From Caecitellus pseudoparvulus (taxonomy: Eukaryota > Bigyra: Bicosoecida): a stretch of 33,466 nucleotides of DNA. The stretch spans positions 1 through 33,466 of the forward strand of contig CBFFRQ010000151.1 of the NCBI GenBank assembly GCA_965644315.1, in the 5' to 3' direction. Both the position numbers and the translations under genes were made by a program. Every line of letters begins with the position of its first letter. Position 1 is the stretch's first letter. Shown in pieces: positions 1-9,874 of the stretch. The notes under the pieces are model-generated. The model was not told the origin of the DNA and ran no database searches. It worked only from the letters and a program-made list of their open reading frames with translations.

Positions 1-427
1 TGCACAGCGATGGACAAATGCGATGATGCTGGCCTACACGATCCACGACTCTGTGACGTTCCAAGCTACTTGGGAGTATTTGGTAGCGACAACATGTGCG
101 GGATGCACGTGTTGTAAAGGACACCTCTCTGCAAAATCAAAGAGTCGGGCCACATCGAGTCCTGGGCTCAGTTCGAGCTGCAGAGGAGTGCTGCTCTGTG
201 CTGCAGGGTGCAAGATGTGCGCTGAAGGAGTGCTTCAAAGCTGTGTGGGTAGTTGGCGGTGCGATTCCAGCGAGCAGGAGGTGTGCGCAAGGCTGATCTC
301 CGCGGGCTTATGACAGCGCTTAGTCCAACGCGTTTTCATGACCTCTCGGGGTGGTTCACGAGCTTCTTGGCTTTAGGGATGGCCGAAAAGTGGATGTGCA
401 TTCCCGAGGCGCATTGGGGGATTCTCA
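1..427. other. Left edge, no recognisable gene
   Basis: I see no convincing gene here. Short open frames exist on both strands but none shows a family motif. It lies just downstream (minus sense) of the stop of the ankyrin gene's C-terminal part, so it is probably that gene's 3' flank. Confidence 0.4.
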
Positions 428-676
428 TCACGGTCGCCCCGCACCACGGGATCTCATCAAGAGCATTGCACGCCGCCCATGCCGAATGCTGGTGCCAGCC
501 CACACCGTATCACGAGCAGCTTGAGCGACGAACTCCCCTTTTTGTTGCCAGACTTGAGCTGGGATAGCTCTGTCACCCGTGAGACCAAACAGGTCACGCA
601 CGATGTCTATGTGGCCTCCAGTGCATGCCTCTCGGAAAGCAGCCTCAGGCCCAATCCGATCGGCCGCATGCACATT
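428..676 (-). pseudogene. Ankyrin-repeat gene, C-terminal part (separated by insertion)
   Basis: On the minus strand this encodes one clear ankyrin unit: NVHAAD, then GPEAAFREACTGGHIDIVRD, ending near LTGD. A tail of about 50 residues follows, up to a TGA at 428-430. The wording of the repeat matches the repeats in the N-terminal part at 6054-6515 (GPEAAFRAACENGHTDVVREL and GACANGHLDIVRELL). The fragment begins in the middle of a repeat, exactly where the tandem mobile units start. I infer that both pieces were one gene of roughly 237 residues before insertion. Ankyrin repeats are protein-binding scaffolds; the partner is unknown. A late-acquired independent gene is unlikely because there is no start codon in the repeat context. 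Confidence 0.7.
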
Positions 677-689
677 CGCTGTCTACCGT
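677..689 (+). repeat. 5' asymmetric terminal inverted repeat, unit 1
   Basis: CGCTGTCTACCGT. It recurs at 3368-3380 as the start of unit 2 and is inverted at 6001-6013 (perfect) and 3312-3324 (two mismatches). Confidence 0.75.
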
Positions 690-2250
690 TAGGTTCAGGG
701 GGTGTGGGGGAAGGGGGCCGCTCACGCAAGAAGTCAAACTAAGCCCCTAGAAGGCCCGTGGCCACGCAATCGCACCCACTACCTGCGTACATATGCAACA
801 TGGTATTTGCACGTGTTTTGCAGTGCGTGCAGTGCATATTGCAGGCGTAGGGCGCGAAAATCTGCCCGGAAATTGACAATCCCACGAGTTTTCAATCTCA
901 CGCACCAGGACACGCGCGCACCTTCCAAGGTGCCCTACACAAGGTCCCACAAAAGGCACATATAATGCAATGGTGCGTACAGGGCGGGGCGCGTGCGCTG
1001 CGCGGCAGGGCGTGCGCACACTTGTTTTCGGTGCCAAATTGTGCCCCTCACACGCGCAAGTCCACAGGGCAGGGCTGTGCACAAACGGCATTGTAAATGT
1101 CATGCGCCTGGCCTATGGACACAATACTGCATGCTCAGCCTACTGCCTGCTGCGCAGCGGCCAGTTCTGTGCCGTTGGCCTGTGTAGGTTTTGCTGCATA
1201 GGCGTGTTGGCTGGGCGCCGTCCTCGGCAGGCCTGTGCTAGGCCACCTGAGCACCTTGGCGCACTGTCAAAGTGTCTCAGGGCATCGGCACGGCATATGG
1301 CACGGAAGTTTGCTCTGCTTGGCGCAGAATCGCTTGCCGTGGCTCAGGGAAGTGCCGCAGTGCTGAGCCTGGCGCTGGTCTGGTGCATGGCTGGCGGCTC
1401 GCTCAGCAGCTCCGTGCTTTTGTAAGCGGGAGAGCTCCAATGGCTTGTGCTACAGAGCCACATGCAAGTCAGTTGCCTGCCCCAGTGCCAAGGCGAAGGG
1501 AATTGTGGTGCAGGTAGTGCTGACCGGTCCAGGGCGAGGCCTTGCTTGACGGGCAAGTGCTTGCTCGGCAGCGGGAGGCCGCCCAGCTGGGGCTGCATGC
1601 TGGGCTGCAGACATATCCAGTGCATGTGCTTGGGCTATACGTGTTACAGATTGTGCAGTTGTCCGAGTTGCCGCCGCCGGTCTCGCCGCCGCGCGCGCTG
1701 CGCCAGCAGCAGCGCGCGGCGGCAGAGGCCGGCGGCAGTGCACTTGCTCCAGAACGGCAGCCCAGCCGTCGTAGAACATGCATTGTGGTTCATGCTGGGC
1801 CTAGGCATGTGCAGAGGGCGTGCCACGGCTGCTCATGCCGCCAGCAAGAGCATCAGATTGCCCGTGTCCGTGGCTGGCTGAAGCCAACGAAGTTGGAACG
1901 AGCCACACCAAAGCCACGTGCAGCAGGTACAAACAGCTGCCCCGCCAGACTCCTGCACTGTGCCACACCTGTACCCTCCTGCGTGCGCGGGCGCCTGCTG
2001 GCACCGCCATCCTTGACCTCCACCGACTCTCTCCGACCCGGCCTTGCACCACACACACACGGGCGTCGGGCTGAGCACTTGTGCTGCTGGTGCAGCGTGA
2101 CACAGGGCTGGGCTGCTATACCCTGTGCACAGGCACTGCTGCATGGGCCAGGCAGTGCACACGTGACAGAATGTCCGGGTGTGGGCCTGCCTACGGCGTG
2201 CTGGGCGCAGCGGCTCTCCGGGCCATGGCCAAGCCAAAGTAGGTGCCGTG

Positions 2251-3310
2251 CCCAGCATGATCGCTGTGGCGGTCCCAGGGCCCAATGCCTGCAGTTGGCA
2301 GTATCCGTGCATGTCCGATGCGCCATGTGGCGGTCGCAGCTGCTGAGGCCACACGCGTAGGGCTTGGCGCCTGTGGCCGCATCACTCGCACTGGGTGTCG
2401 CACCTTCCACTGCGCGCGACCAGGGCAGTGCCGAGGCAGGCGCGCCTCAGGCAAGACGTGTACGACGCTTCAGCACATGGGAAGGGCAGTGCATGTCGTG
2501 CATGGGCTTGTGGTGGCTGAGGCACTGCGCGGGGAGCTGCTGTGGTGCTTGCAGTGGAAGGTTCCATTGATGTCCGCTGGCCTGGACGGGCACATCAGCG
2601 ATGTCCGTTGCCGCAGCGCCCAGTGCGGCACAGAGAGCGTGAATGCGAAGTCCCTGTGTGGAGCGCTGACAATGCATTGCACATGGGCGTCCACAGGTCG
2701 CCTTGGCTGGAAGTCCATGTGGGGCAGGTTGGCCGGCCGGAGGCCCAAGGCCACAGCCAGGGCACAGTGCAGGGCATGGGCCCAGCATGATCGCTGTGGC
2801 GGTCCCAGGGCCCAATGCCTGCAGTTGGCAGTATCCGTGCATGTCCGGTGTGCCGTGTGGCGGTTGCAGCTGCTGAGGCCACACGCGTAGGGCTTGGCGC
2901 CTGTGGCCGCATCACTCGCAGTGGCTGTCGCACCTTCCATTGCGCGCGACCAGGGCAGTGCCGAGGCAGGCGCGCCTCAGGCAAGACGTGCACGACGCTT
3001 CAGCACATGGGAAGGGCAGTGCATGTCGTGCATGGGCTTGTGGTGGCTGAGGCACTGCGCGGGGAGCTGCTGTGGTGCTTGCAGTGGAAGGTTCCATTGA
3101 TGTCCGCTGGCCTGGACGGGCACATCAGCGATGTCCGTTGCCGCAGCGCCCAGTGCGGCACAGAGAGCGTGAATGCGAAGTCCCTGTGTGGAGCGCTGAC
3201 AATGCATTGCACATGGGCGTCCACAGGTCACCTTGGCTGGAAGTCCATGTGGTGCAGGTTGGCCGGTCGGAGGCCCAAGGCCGCTGCCTGGGCACAGTGC
3301 AGGGCATGGG
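2251..3310 (+). repeat. Two 530-bp direct repeats, unit 1
   Basis: Copies at 2251-2780 and 2781-3310 each begin CCCAGCATGATCGCTGTGG. Both carry unit-1-specific variants, for example CAATGCCTGCAG and GTATCCGTGC. They are non-coding as far as I can see. Confidence 0.85.
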
Positions 3311-4939
3311 GATGGTAGATAGCGTCTCGCATGCCGCAGGCATGGCCCGGAGGGCCAGAGTATTTTTCGCTGTCTACCGTTAGGTTCAGGGGGTGTGGGG
3401 GAAGGGGGCCGCTCACGCAAGAAGTCCAACTAAGCCCCTAGAAGGCCCGTGGCAACGCAATCGCACCCACTACCTGCGTACATATGCAACATGGTAGTTG
3501 CACGTGTTTTGCAGAGCGTGCAGTGCATATTCCAGGTGCAGGGCGCACTAACCAGTCCGGAAATTGAAATTCCACGAGTTTTCAATCTCACGCACCAGGA
3601 CACGCGCGCACCTTCCGAGGTGCCCCACACAAGGTCCCACAAAAGGCACATACAATGCAATGGTGCGTGCAGGGCGGGGCGCGTGCGCTGCGTGGCAGGG
3701 CGTGCGCACACTTGTTTTCGGTGCCAAACTGTGCCCCTTCCACGCGCAAGTCCACAGGGCAGGGCTGTGGACCAACGGCATTGTAAATGCTATGCGCCTG
3801 GCCTATGGGTACAATACTGCATGCTCGGCCTACTGCCTGCTGCGCTGTGGCCAGTTCTGTGCCGGTGGCCTGTGCAGGTTTTGCTGCATAGGCGTGTTGG
3901 CTGGGCGCTGTCCTCGGCAGGCCTGTGCCAGGCCACCTGAGCACCCTGGCGCACTGGCACAGTGTGTCAGGGCATTGGTACGGCATATGGCAGGGAAGTT
4001 TGCTCTGCTTGGCGCAGAATCGCTTGCCGTGGCTCAGGGAAGTGCCGCAGTGCTGAGCCTTGCGCTGGTCTGGTGCATGGCTGGCGTCTCGCACGGCAGC
4101 TCCGTGCTTGTGTAAGCAGGAGAGCTCCAATGGCTCGTGCCACAGAGCCATATGCAAGTCGGGTGCCTGCCCCAGTGCCAAGGCGAAGGGATTTGTGGTG
4201 CAGGGAGTGCTGACCGGTCCAGGGCGAGGCCTTGCTGGACAAGCAAGTGCTTGCTCGGCAGCGGGAGGCCGCCCAGCTGAGGCTACCTGCTGGGCCGCAG
4301 ACACATCCAGTACATGTGCCTGGACTGTACTCATTGCAGAGCGTGCAGTTGTCCGAGTTGCCGCCGCCGGTCTCGCCGCGCGCGCGCTGCGCAAGCAGCA
4401 GCGCGCGGCGGCAGAGGCCGGCGGCAGTGTACTTGCTCCAGAACAGCAGCCCAGCCGTCGTAGAACATGCATTGTGGTTCATGCTGGGCCTAGGCATGTG
4501 CAGAGGGCGTGCATCGGCTGCTCATGCCTCCAGCAAGAGCACCAGGGTGCCCGTATCCGCAGCTGGCCGAAGCCAACGAAGTTGGAACGAGCCACACCAA
4601 AGCCACGTGCAGCAGGTACAAACAGCTGCCCCGCCAGACTCCTGCACTGTGCCACACCTGTACCCTCCTGCGTGCGCGGGCGCCTGCTGGCACCGCCATC
4701 CTTGACCTCCACCGACTCTCTCCGACCCGGCCTTGCACCACACACACACGGGCGTCGGGCTGAGCACTTGTGCTGCTGGTGCAGCGTGACACAGGGCTGG
4801 GCTGCTATACCCTGTGCACAGGCACTGTTGCATGGGCCAGGCAGTGCACACGTGACAGAATGTCCGGGTGTGGGCCTGCCTACGGCGTGCTTGGCGCAGC
4901 GGCTCTCCGGGCCATGGCCGAGTCATTGTGGGTGCCGTG

Positions 4940-5999
4940 CCCAGCATGATCGCTGTGGCGGTCCCAGGGCCCCATGCCTGCAGTTGGCAGCTTTCGTGCA
5001 TGTCCGGTGTGCCATGTGGCGGTCGCAGCTGCTGAGGCCACTCGTGTAGGGCTTGGCGCTTGTGGCCGCACCACTCGCACTGGGTGTCGCGCCTTCCACT
5101 GCGCGCGACCACGGTAGTGCCGAGGCAGGCGCGCCTCAGGCAAGACGTGCACGATGCTTCAGCACATGGGAAGGGCAGTGCATGTCGTGCATGGGCCTGT
5201 GGTGGCTGAGGCACTGCGCGAGGGGCTGGTGTGGTGCTTGCTGTGGAAGGTTCCATTGATGTCCGCTGGCCTGGGCGGGCACATCAGCGATGTCCGTTGC
5301 CGCAGCGCCCAGTGCGGCACAGAGAGCGTGAATGCGAAGTCCCTGTGTGGAGCACTGGCAATGCATTGCAGATGGGCGTCCACAGGTCGCCTTGGCTGGA
5401 AGTCCATGTGGGGCAGGTTGGCCGGTCGGAGGCCCAAGGCCGCTGCCAGGGCACAGTGCAGGGCATGGGCCCAGCATGATCGCTGTGGCGGTCCCAGGGC
5501 CCCATGCCTGCAGTTGGCAGCTTTCGTGCATGTCCGGTGTGCCATGTGGCGGTCGCGGCTGCTGAGGCCACTCGTGTAGGGCTTGGCGCTTGTGGCCGCA
5601 CCACTCGCACTGGGTGTCGCGCCTTCCACTGCGCGCGACCACGGTAGTGCCGAGGCAGGCGCGCCTCAGGCAAGACGTGCACGACGCTTCAGCACATGGG
5701 AAGGGCAGTGCATGTCGTGCATGGGCCTGTGGTGGCTGAGGCACTGCGCGGAGGGCTGGTGTGGTGCTTGCTGTGGAAGGTTCCATTGATGTCCGCTGGC
5801 CTGGGCGGGCACATCAGCGATGTCCGTTGCCGCAGCGCCCAGTGCGGCACAGAGAGCGTGAATGCGAAGTCCCTGTGTGGAGCACTGGCAATGCATTGCA
5901 GATGGGCGTCCACAGGTCGCCTTGGCTGGAAGTCCATGTGGGGCAGGTTGGCCGGCCGGAGGCCCAAGGCCACAGCCAGCGCACAGTGCAGGGCATGGG
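4940..5999 (+). repeat. Two 530-bp direct repeats, unit 2
   Basis: Copies at 4940-5469 and 5470-5999 are nearly identical to each other. They share unit-2-specific variants (CCATGCCTGCAG, GCTTTCGTGC) that distinguish them from both copies in unit 1. Confidence 0.85.
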
Positions 6000-6000
6000 G

Positions 6001-6045
6001 ACGGTAGACAGCGTCTCGCATGCCGCAGGCATGGCCCGGAGGGCC
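6001..6045 (+). repeat. Subterminal inverted repeat plus 3' hairpins, unit 2
   Basis: ACGGTAGACAGCG (6001-6013) is the exact reverse complement of the unit's first 13 bases. Two adjacent small stem-loops follow, at 6018-6034 and 6033-6045. The same hairpin sequence is conserved in unit 1 (about 3329-3356). In Helitron-type elements a 3' hairpin is thought to act as a termination signal for strand transfer. Confidence 0.65.
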
Positions 6046-6053
6046 AGAGTATT

Positions 6054-6515
6054 TTCCACTGCCCGCGCCCTACTCAGGCCCAACAGCTCACGCACAATGT
6101 CCAGGTGGCCATTGGCGCATGCGCCTCGGAAGGCGGCCTCAAATCGATCCTCAGGCGCCATGTGCACATTCACTGTCCGCGCCCCAGTGAGAGCCAACAG
6201 CTCACGCACGACGTCTGTGTGGCCATTCTCGCATGCGGCTCGGAAGGCAGCCTCGGGTCCATCTCCATCCGCCGCATGTACATCCACTTCAACGCAGCCT
6301 TCCAGAGCCAGCAACTCACGCACTAGTACCAGGTTTCCTTTGCTGCAGGCAACTTGAAACCGAGATGTTGTGTCTGAACTCGCCAGTGCCTCAGCCAAAG
6401 TGTCAGACTGAGCAGAACTTTGATGCAAGATGTGCCAGAGCTGATCTGCAGCAGCCACTCCACAAGCAGCTTTCCACTGAGTCGTGAACTGTGCCGGGTC
6501 TTCAAAGGTTGCCAT
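6054..6515 (-). pseudogene. Ankyrin-repeat gene, N-terminal part
   Basis: The ATG at 6513-6515 (minus strand) starts MATFEDPAQF. About 50 non-repeat residues lead into three ankyrin units at about residues 51-83, 86-118 and 119-150. Signatures are SRFQVACSKGNLVLVRELL, AAFRAACENGHTDVVRELL and AAFRGACANGHLDIVRELL. The frame stays open past residue 154, but from there it reads mobile-element sequence. The missing repeat and tail lie at 428-676. There is no signal peptide or membrane segment. As it stands the product would be a three-repeat protein with an unrelated tail. Ankyrin proteins are often expanded in GC-rich protist genomes; a cytosolic binding role is only a general family expectation. 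Confidence 0.75.
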
Positions 6516-7237
6516 GACTGTCGACAGGATCCCAGTGGCCGAGGCTGAAGTTTTTAGCCACGGTATAAGCCAGGCAAGTTCAAGAGAAGCCCAGTGAAGA
6601 CACGCGGAAGAGCAACAGGTGTTCAGCTAGGGAGAATGGGGATCAATGATGATGGCAAGCCTGTGCACATACAGACACTGGGGTTGCGTCGATATTCGAG
6701 CAAATGTTTGGTGGAAAGTACCTGCTCGAATATCGCAACCACGTGCGATAGGCCAGCGCGACACGCACCACCTCCTGGAACGGTACAGGGATGGACAGAC
6801 TCACGCTAATAGCGAATGAATGATGTTGCCTGCCAAATTTCAGGTCGTGGTTTCGTCGCCCATTGAATGGCTTGGTTTGAGTTGTGAAGAGGCCAAGTGG
6901 TTGTCCAGCTGGGCCTCGTGTCTGAATCTGTGGCAAGGTCTTGCCGAGGGGGACACGGGGCGAAGGAATGCCCCAGAAGGACGCATAGGCAGGCTCTGGC
7001 TACGATTAAGGCCTGTTTTGAGCAAGTGCCCAACAGCAAGCTGGCACGCCACACCAGAGGAATGCCACGTTCATGGCCAAGGAACGCCACGAGAATGACG
7101 CATCCACACACCACTGCCCGGAATGCTACACCTATGGCGCACTCCTCACGTCTCATAGGATCATGCTCGGGCGGATTCTTGTTTATCAAGCCGCCACGAG
7201 CCCCTCAGCAGCAGCTCAAGCCATGCACTAACCAGGT
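6516..7237. other. Intergenic, divergent gene starts, one long hairpin
   Basis: This lies between the ankyrin start (minus strand) and the transposase-like gene (plus strand), so it would hold both promoters. Apart from the inverted repeat at 6682-6740 I see no clear gene. A plus-strand frame at about 6897-7235 is Arg/His/Thr-rich and ends in CAG|GTATGG, which could be a splice donor into the transposase gene, but I could not find a matching acceptor at a plausible distance. Confidence 0.4.
6682..6740. repeat. Inverted repeat / stem-loop
   Basis: GGTTGCG-TCG-ATATTCGAGCA (6682-6702) pairs with TGCTCGAATATCGCAACC (6723-6740) over 18 bp, with one 3-nt bulge and a 20-nt loop. It could be a palindromic regulatory site, a small-RNA hairpin or the end of a lost element. 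Confidence 0.7.
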
Positions 7238-9507
7238 ATGGCGTCGACTTCGACCTTGCCAGCGCAGACTCCCACACGCAGCCTTCACCCAGTGTTGTTG
7301 ATAACAAAGCCTCGCCCTTTGACACGTCTCACTGTGTACATCATGTGCACCATTCGCCTGTGGGAGAGCTCCGTCATGCGCCACCGGGAAGGCATGGTCA
7401 AGGTGCAGGCAGCCTTTTGGCGAGACCTCATGCGGCCCTTCCAGCACAAAGTGGACCCCTGGAAAGAGACGCTGTTCAGAAAGCACCCCTCTCTCGGTGA
7501 ATGCCCTGAGGTGCAATATGCACTGGCCCAAGCCGTGCGCCGAGCCAGAAAGCATGTTGTGGGCAACGTGCGATCCAGCACAAGCGTGAGGGCTCTGCGG
7601 GATGCCATCTTGCACATCTACCATGCCGCTGTCAAGCCGCATTTGGAGGGGTATGTACAGGCCCTTGCACGCTTCGCTGACACCATTGGCGTGGACTGGA
7701 CCTTTGCATCATCGGCCCAGGTGCACGTCGCGGGCCCGCAGGCACTGCGCAGTGCCAGAGCTGCGCCAGATAGCCCACAGCACGAGCTGGACGAGGAAGC
7801 GCCTAAAGATTGGCCGGATGGGGAAGTAGACAGCGACAGCGACAGCGACGGGGGTGCTGAGGAGGAAGCCTGTGCGGGCAGCGGAAGCCGGGCCACGCGG
7901 GTCACAGGGAGGACTCTGTGGCGAATGGCTCCCATCATTGCTACAGGGGCGGGCCGGCACGGCTTCATCCTGCAGCCTCCAATGTTAACGACCTACGAAA
8001 GCGGGGCAAACTTGGCCCGGGTCCTGGGCTTCGTACTGCGCAGGCTGAAGGGGCACCTACGAGAGCGCGGCCCGGCGGCGTCCCACCCCAGCGTCATCAC
8101 AGTGGACAACCTCAGAACCCACCAGCACGCCCTGCAGACAATCATCGACGTGCACTCCCCACTGCTGCGGAAAGGCGTGGTGCGGTTCGCCGTGGACCCG
8201 TGGCACTTCGCCAGCCGTGTGGCCAAGGCCATTCCCAAGCGAGCCATGCACCAGGATGGTCCACTCTTCATCAAGCTGTGGTTCGACACAGTGGAGTGGA
8301 TCCGATCGCCTGCACTGGGCGTGGTGTCTCCCAAGTTGCTCCTGCCAGAGGATGCCGTTGCTCGGCAACGAACCGCCTTGGACTGTGCTGAGCCTGCCGA
8401 CATCCAGGCCTTCATCGACTGTGCCTGCCGCATCTTGCTACGCAAATCCCTTTCAGACTCCCAAAAGACACAAGTCCAAGAATTCCTCACAGCCTATGGA
8501 TGGGCTCTGTACGGGCCAGGGTGTGCAGTTGGGGCTGCTGCAAGGCTTCGCGAGCACGCCCCCCTCGCTCTGGCTGCTGCCTGTGCCACTTCAGCAGGCA
8601 TGCTGCTCCGTCGGTGCCGAGGAGAGCACTTCACGCCAACTCAGGCTGGGCTACACCCAGGCGGGGTGCCCATCCTTCCCCTTCACATTGGGCCTTGCAC
8701 TCACAAGCAGGCATCAGCGGCACTGGAGCGCACTGCAAGCCTGTTTCGCCAGGTGTGGGCGCCTGCATCGCGGGGTGGCGCAGGCACCGCCGTGCAAGGC
8801 CGCATCACACGCGGCACCCTGGACCCCAAGTCCTCCTTGCATGCCACTCGCGCTCGGGTCAAGGCGTCATTGCAGAACGATGTGGGCTGCAAGGCTTGCT
8901 GGATGGGCGTGACGCGGTGCACGGCGCCACCACCACCAGGGGCAATGAGAGCCTGCACTCAGGCATGTGGCATATGGTGTCAGCAGGCACATCCACTCGC
9001 CTGGATGTCGCCGAGATGAACCTCACGCTGTACTGGCTGGAGAAGAACCAGGCGACAGCTACCAAGTTGCTGTCCACGTATGCAAGCGATGAGTGCCGAC
9101 AGGAAGGGACACACAGCAAATCCCAAGACGTTGCAGCCACTCTGGAGTTTTGCTCTGTACTGACTGGTGATGTGGGTGGCTTTGCTCGAGGTGCCCCGAC
9201 ATCAGCCTTGCAGAGCTGCCCGGATGCGCCTGCCCCTACCACATTCGAAGAAGCCAAGGCCTCTGGCCTGCCCCTGTACCACAAGGCCAGCTCGTCTGTC
9301 ACGCCAGAGGTTGAGCTGGACATTCGCCGACTGCTCAGGGAGGAGAGAGAGACATAAGAGGCCAAGCCTGCCAGGTACAGCCCGAAGACAGCAGCGTCCT
9401 GCATCGCCTCCGCTGCTCACGCCACTGTCGGCCAGGTCGAGCGAGTGGCCAGCATGGTGCAGCGAGAAGAAGAGCGGTTTACCCAGCGGGGGAAGCGATC
9501 AAGGTAA
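7238..9507 (+). pseudogene. DDE-type transposase-like gene, broken
   Basis: The frame opens at the ATG at 7238. It runs to about 8900 in one frame and then continues, as if one base were lost, in the next frame to 9357. An in-frame TAA there is followed by about 50 more coding-like residues (AKPARYSPKTAASC to GKRSR) ending at 9505-9507. Candidate catalytic residues are D153 (GVDWTF), D290 (ITVDN) or D320 (VDPWHF), and the Glu in TRGNESLH near 8940. An acidic linker (DSDSDSD) lies near residues 190-215. The D-TF, D-WHF and RGNE-H pattern suggests a MULE/KDZ-like DDE transposase, but I cannot fix the superfamily. No terminal inverted repeats were found. The frame change and stop point to a decaying copy. 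Confidence 0.5.
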
Positions 9508-9874
9508 CATGGTCTTAGCCCGCCGAGTGCCAAGCGTGCGCCCCATTGAGAGCTGGAGCAGGGCCACCGGCTCTCCGGCTAGATGAAGGGAGTTTCATCG
9601 ACACACAGGCCTGCCAGGACCACGAGGCTAGCGGCGTGATCTGAGAGACTTGTATAGGATTTTGAAGCTCTATCAAATCATCTGTATCTTGTGAACCTCT
9701 AGGCGGTTCAGAGCCGGTTGGGTGCAGCCAACGGCTGACATATCGCAGGCCTCGTGGATTGTCGTGGTGAAGCAAAGCGAAACGCCACACCCGCAATGTG
9801 CAGCGCTCTCTGGCGGGAGAGGGACAACCCACGGGCACGCTTTGGGCAAGGTGGCTTAGGAGGATTCCATTTGA
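9508..9874. other. Intergenic, nothing recognised
   Basis: No gene, repeat or RNA signature is visible. The in-frame TAG and TGA at about 9857 and 9872 set the left limit of the following open frame. Confidence 0.5.

Larger units (their letters stand above)
677..3367 (+). mobile_element. Helitron2/Helentron-like non-autonomous unit 1
   Basis: This 2691-bp unit opens with CGCTGTCTACCGT (677-689). An imperfect inverted copy (ATGGTAGATAGCG, 3312-3324) lies about 43 bp before its right end. The tail after that copy contains two short hairpins and ends in a T run, directly joined to unit 2. An inverted repeat that is terminal on one side and subterminal on the other, followed by a 3' hairpin, is described for Helitron2/Helentron rolling-circle transposons. 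No Rep/helicase gene is present, so the unit would be non-autonomous. The open frames inside have the odd Cys/His/Trp-rich composition of shadow ORFs and match no family I know. The class assignment is an inference from termini and tandem arrangement alone. Confidence 0.55.
3368..6055 (+). mobile_element. Helitron2/Helentron-like non-autonomous unit 2
   Basis: This is the second head-to-tail copy, 2688 bp, similar to unit 1 along its whole length with scattered substitutions. Its inverted repeat is perfect over 13 bp (CGCTGTCTACCGT at 3368-3380 against ACGGTAGACAGCG at 6001-6013). After it come a GCATGCC/GGCATGG hairpin (6018-6034) and a GGCCC-GGA-GGGCC hairpin (6033-6045), ending GAGTATTTT. 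The right flank is the interrupted ankyrin gene. Direct juxtaposition of two complete units is expected from rolling-circle products and hard to obtain with a cut-and-paste element. Confidence 0.55.

Noticed and set aside
1685-1740. GC-rich near-palindrome (also near 4373-4425) as a transcription terminator or origin
   Set aside because: It is a CGCG/GCAG-rich low-complexity stretch duplicated with the unit; nothing supports a specific role.
3588-5049. Long open frames of 294 aa (minus) and 329 aa (plus) inside the tandem units as genes
   Set aside because: They overlap each other on opposite strands, have Cys/His/Trp/Arg-rich shadow composition, show no family motif, and several frames are open at once because stop codons are rare in this GC-rich repeat.
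677-6055. Tandem repeats as a CRISPR-like or satellite array
   Set aside because: Repeat units are 530 bp and 2.7 kb with defined ends and no short spacers, in a clearly eukaryotic setting.
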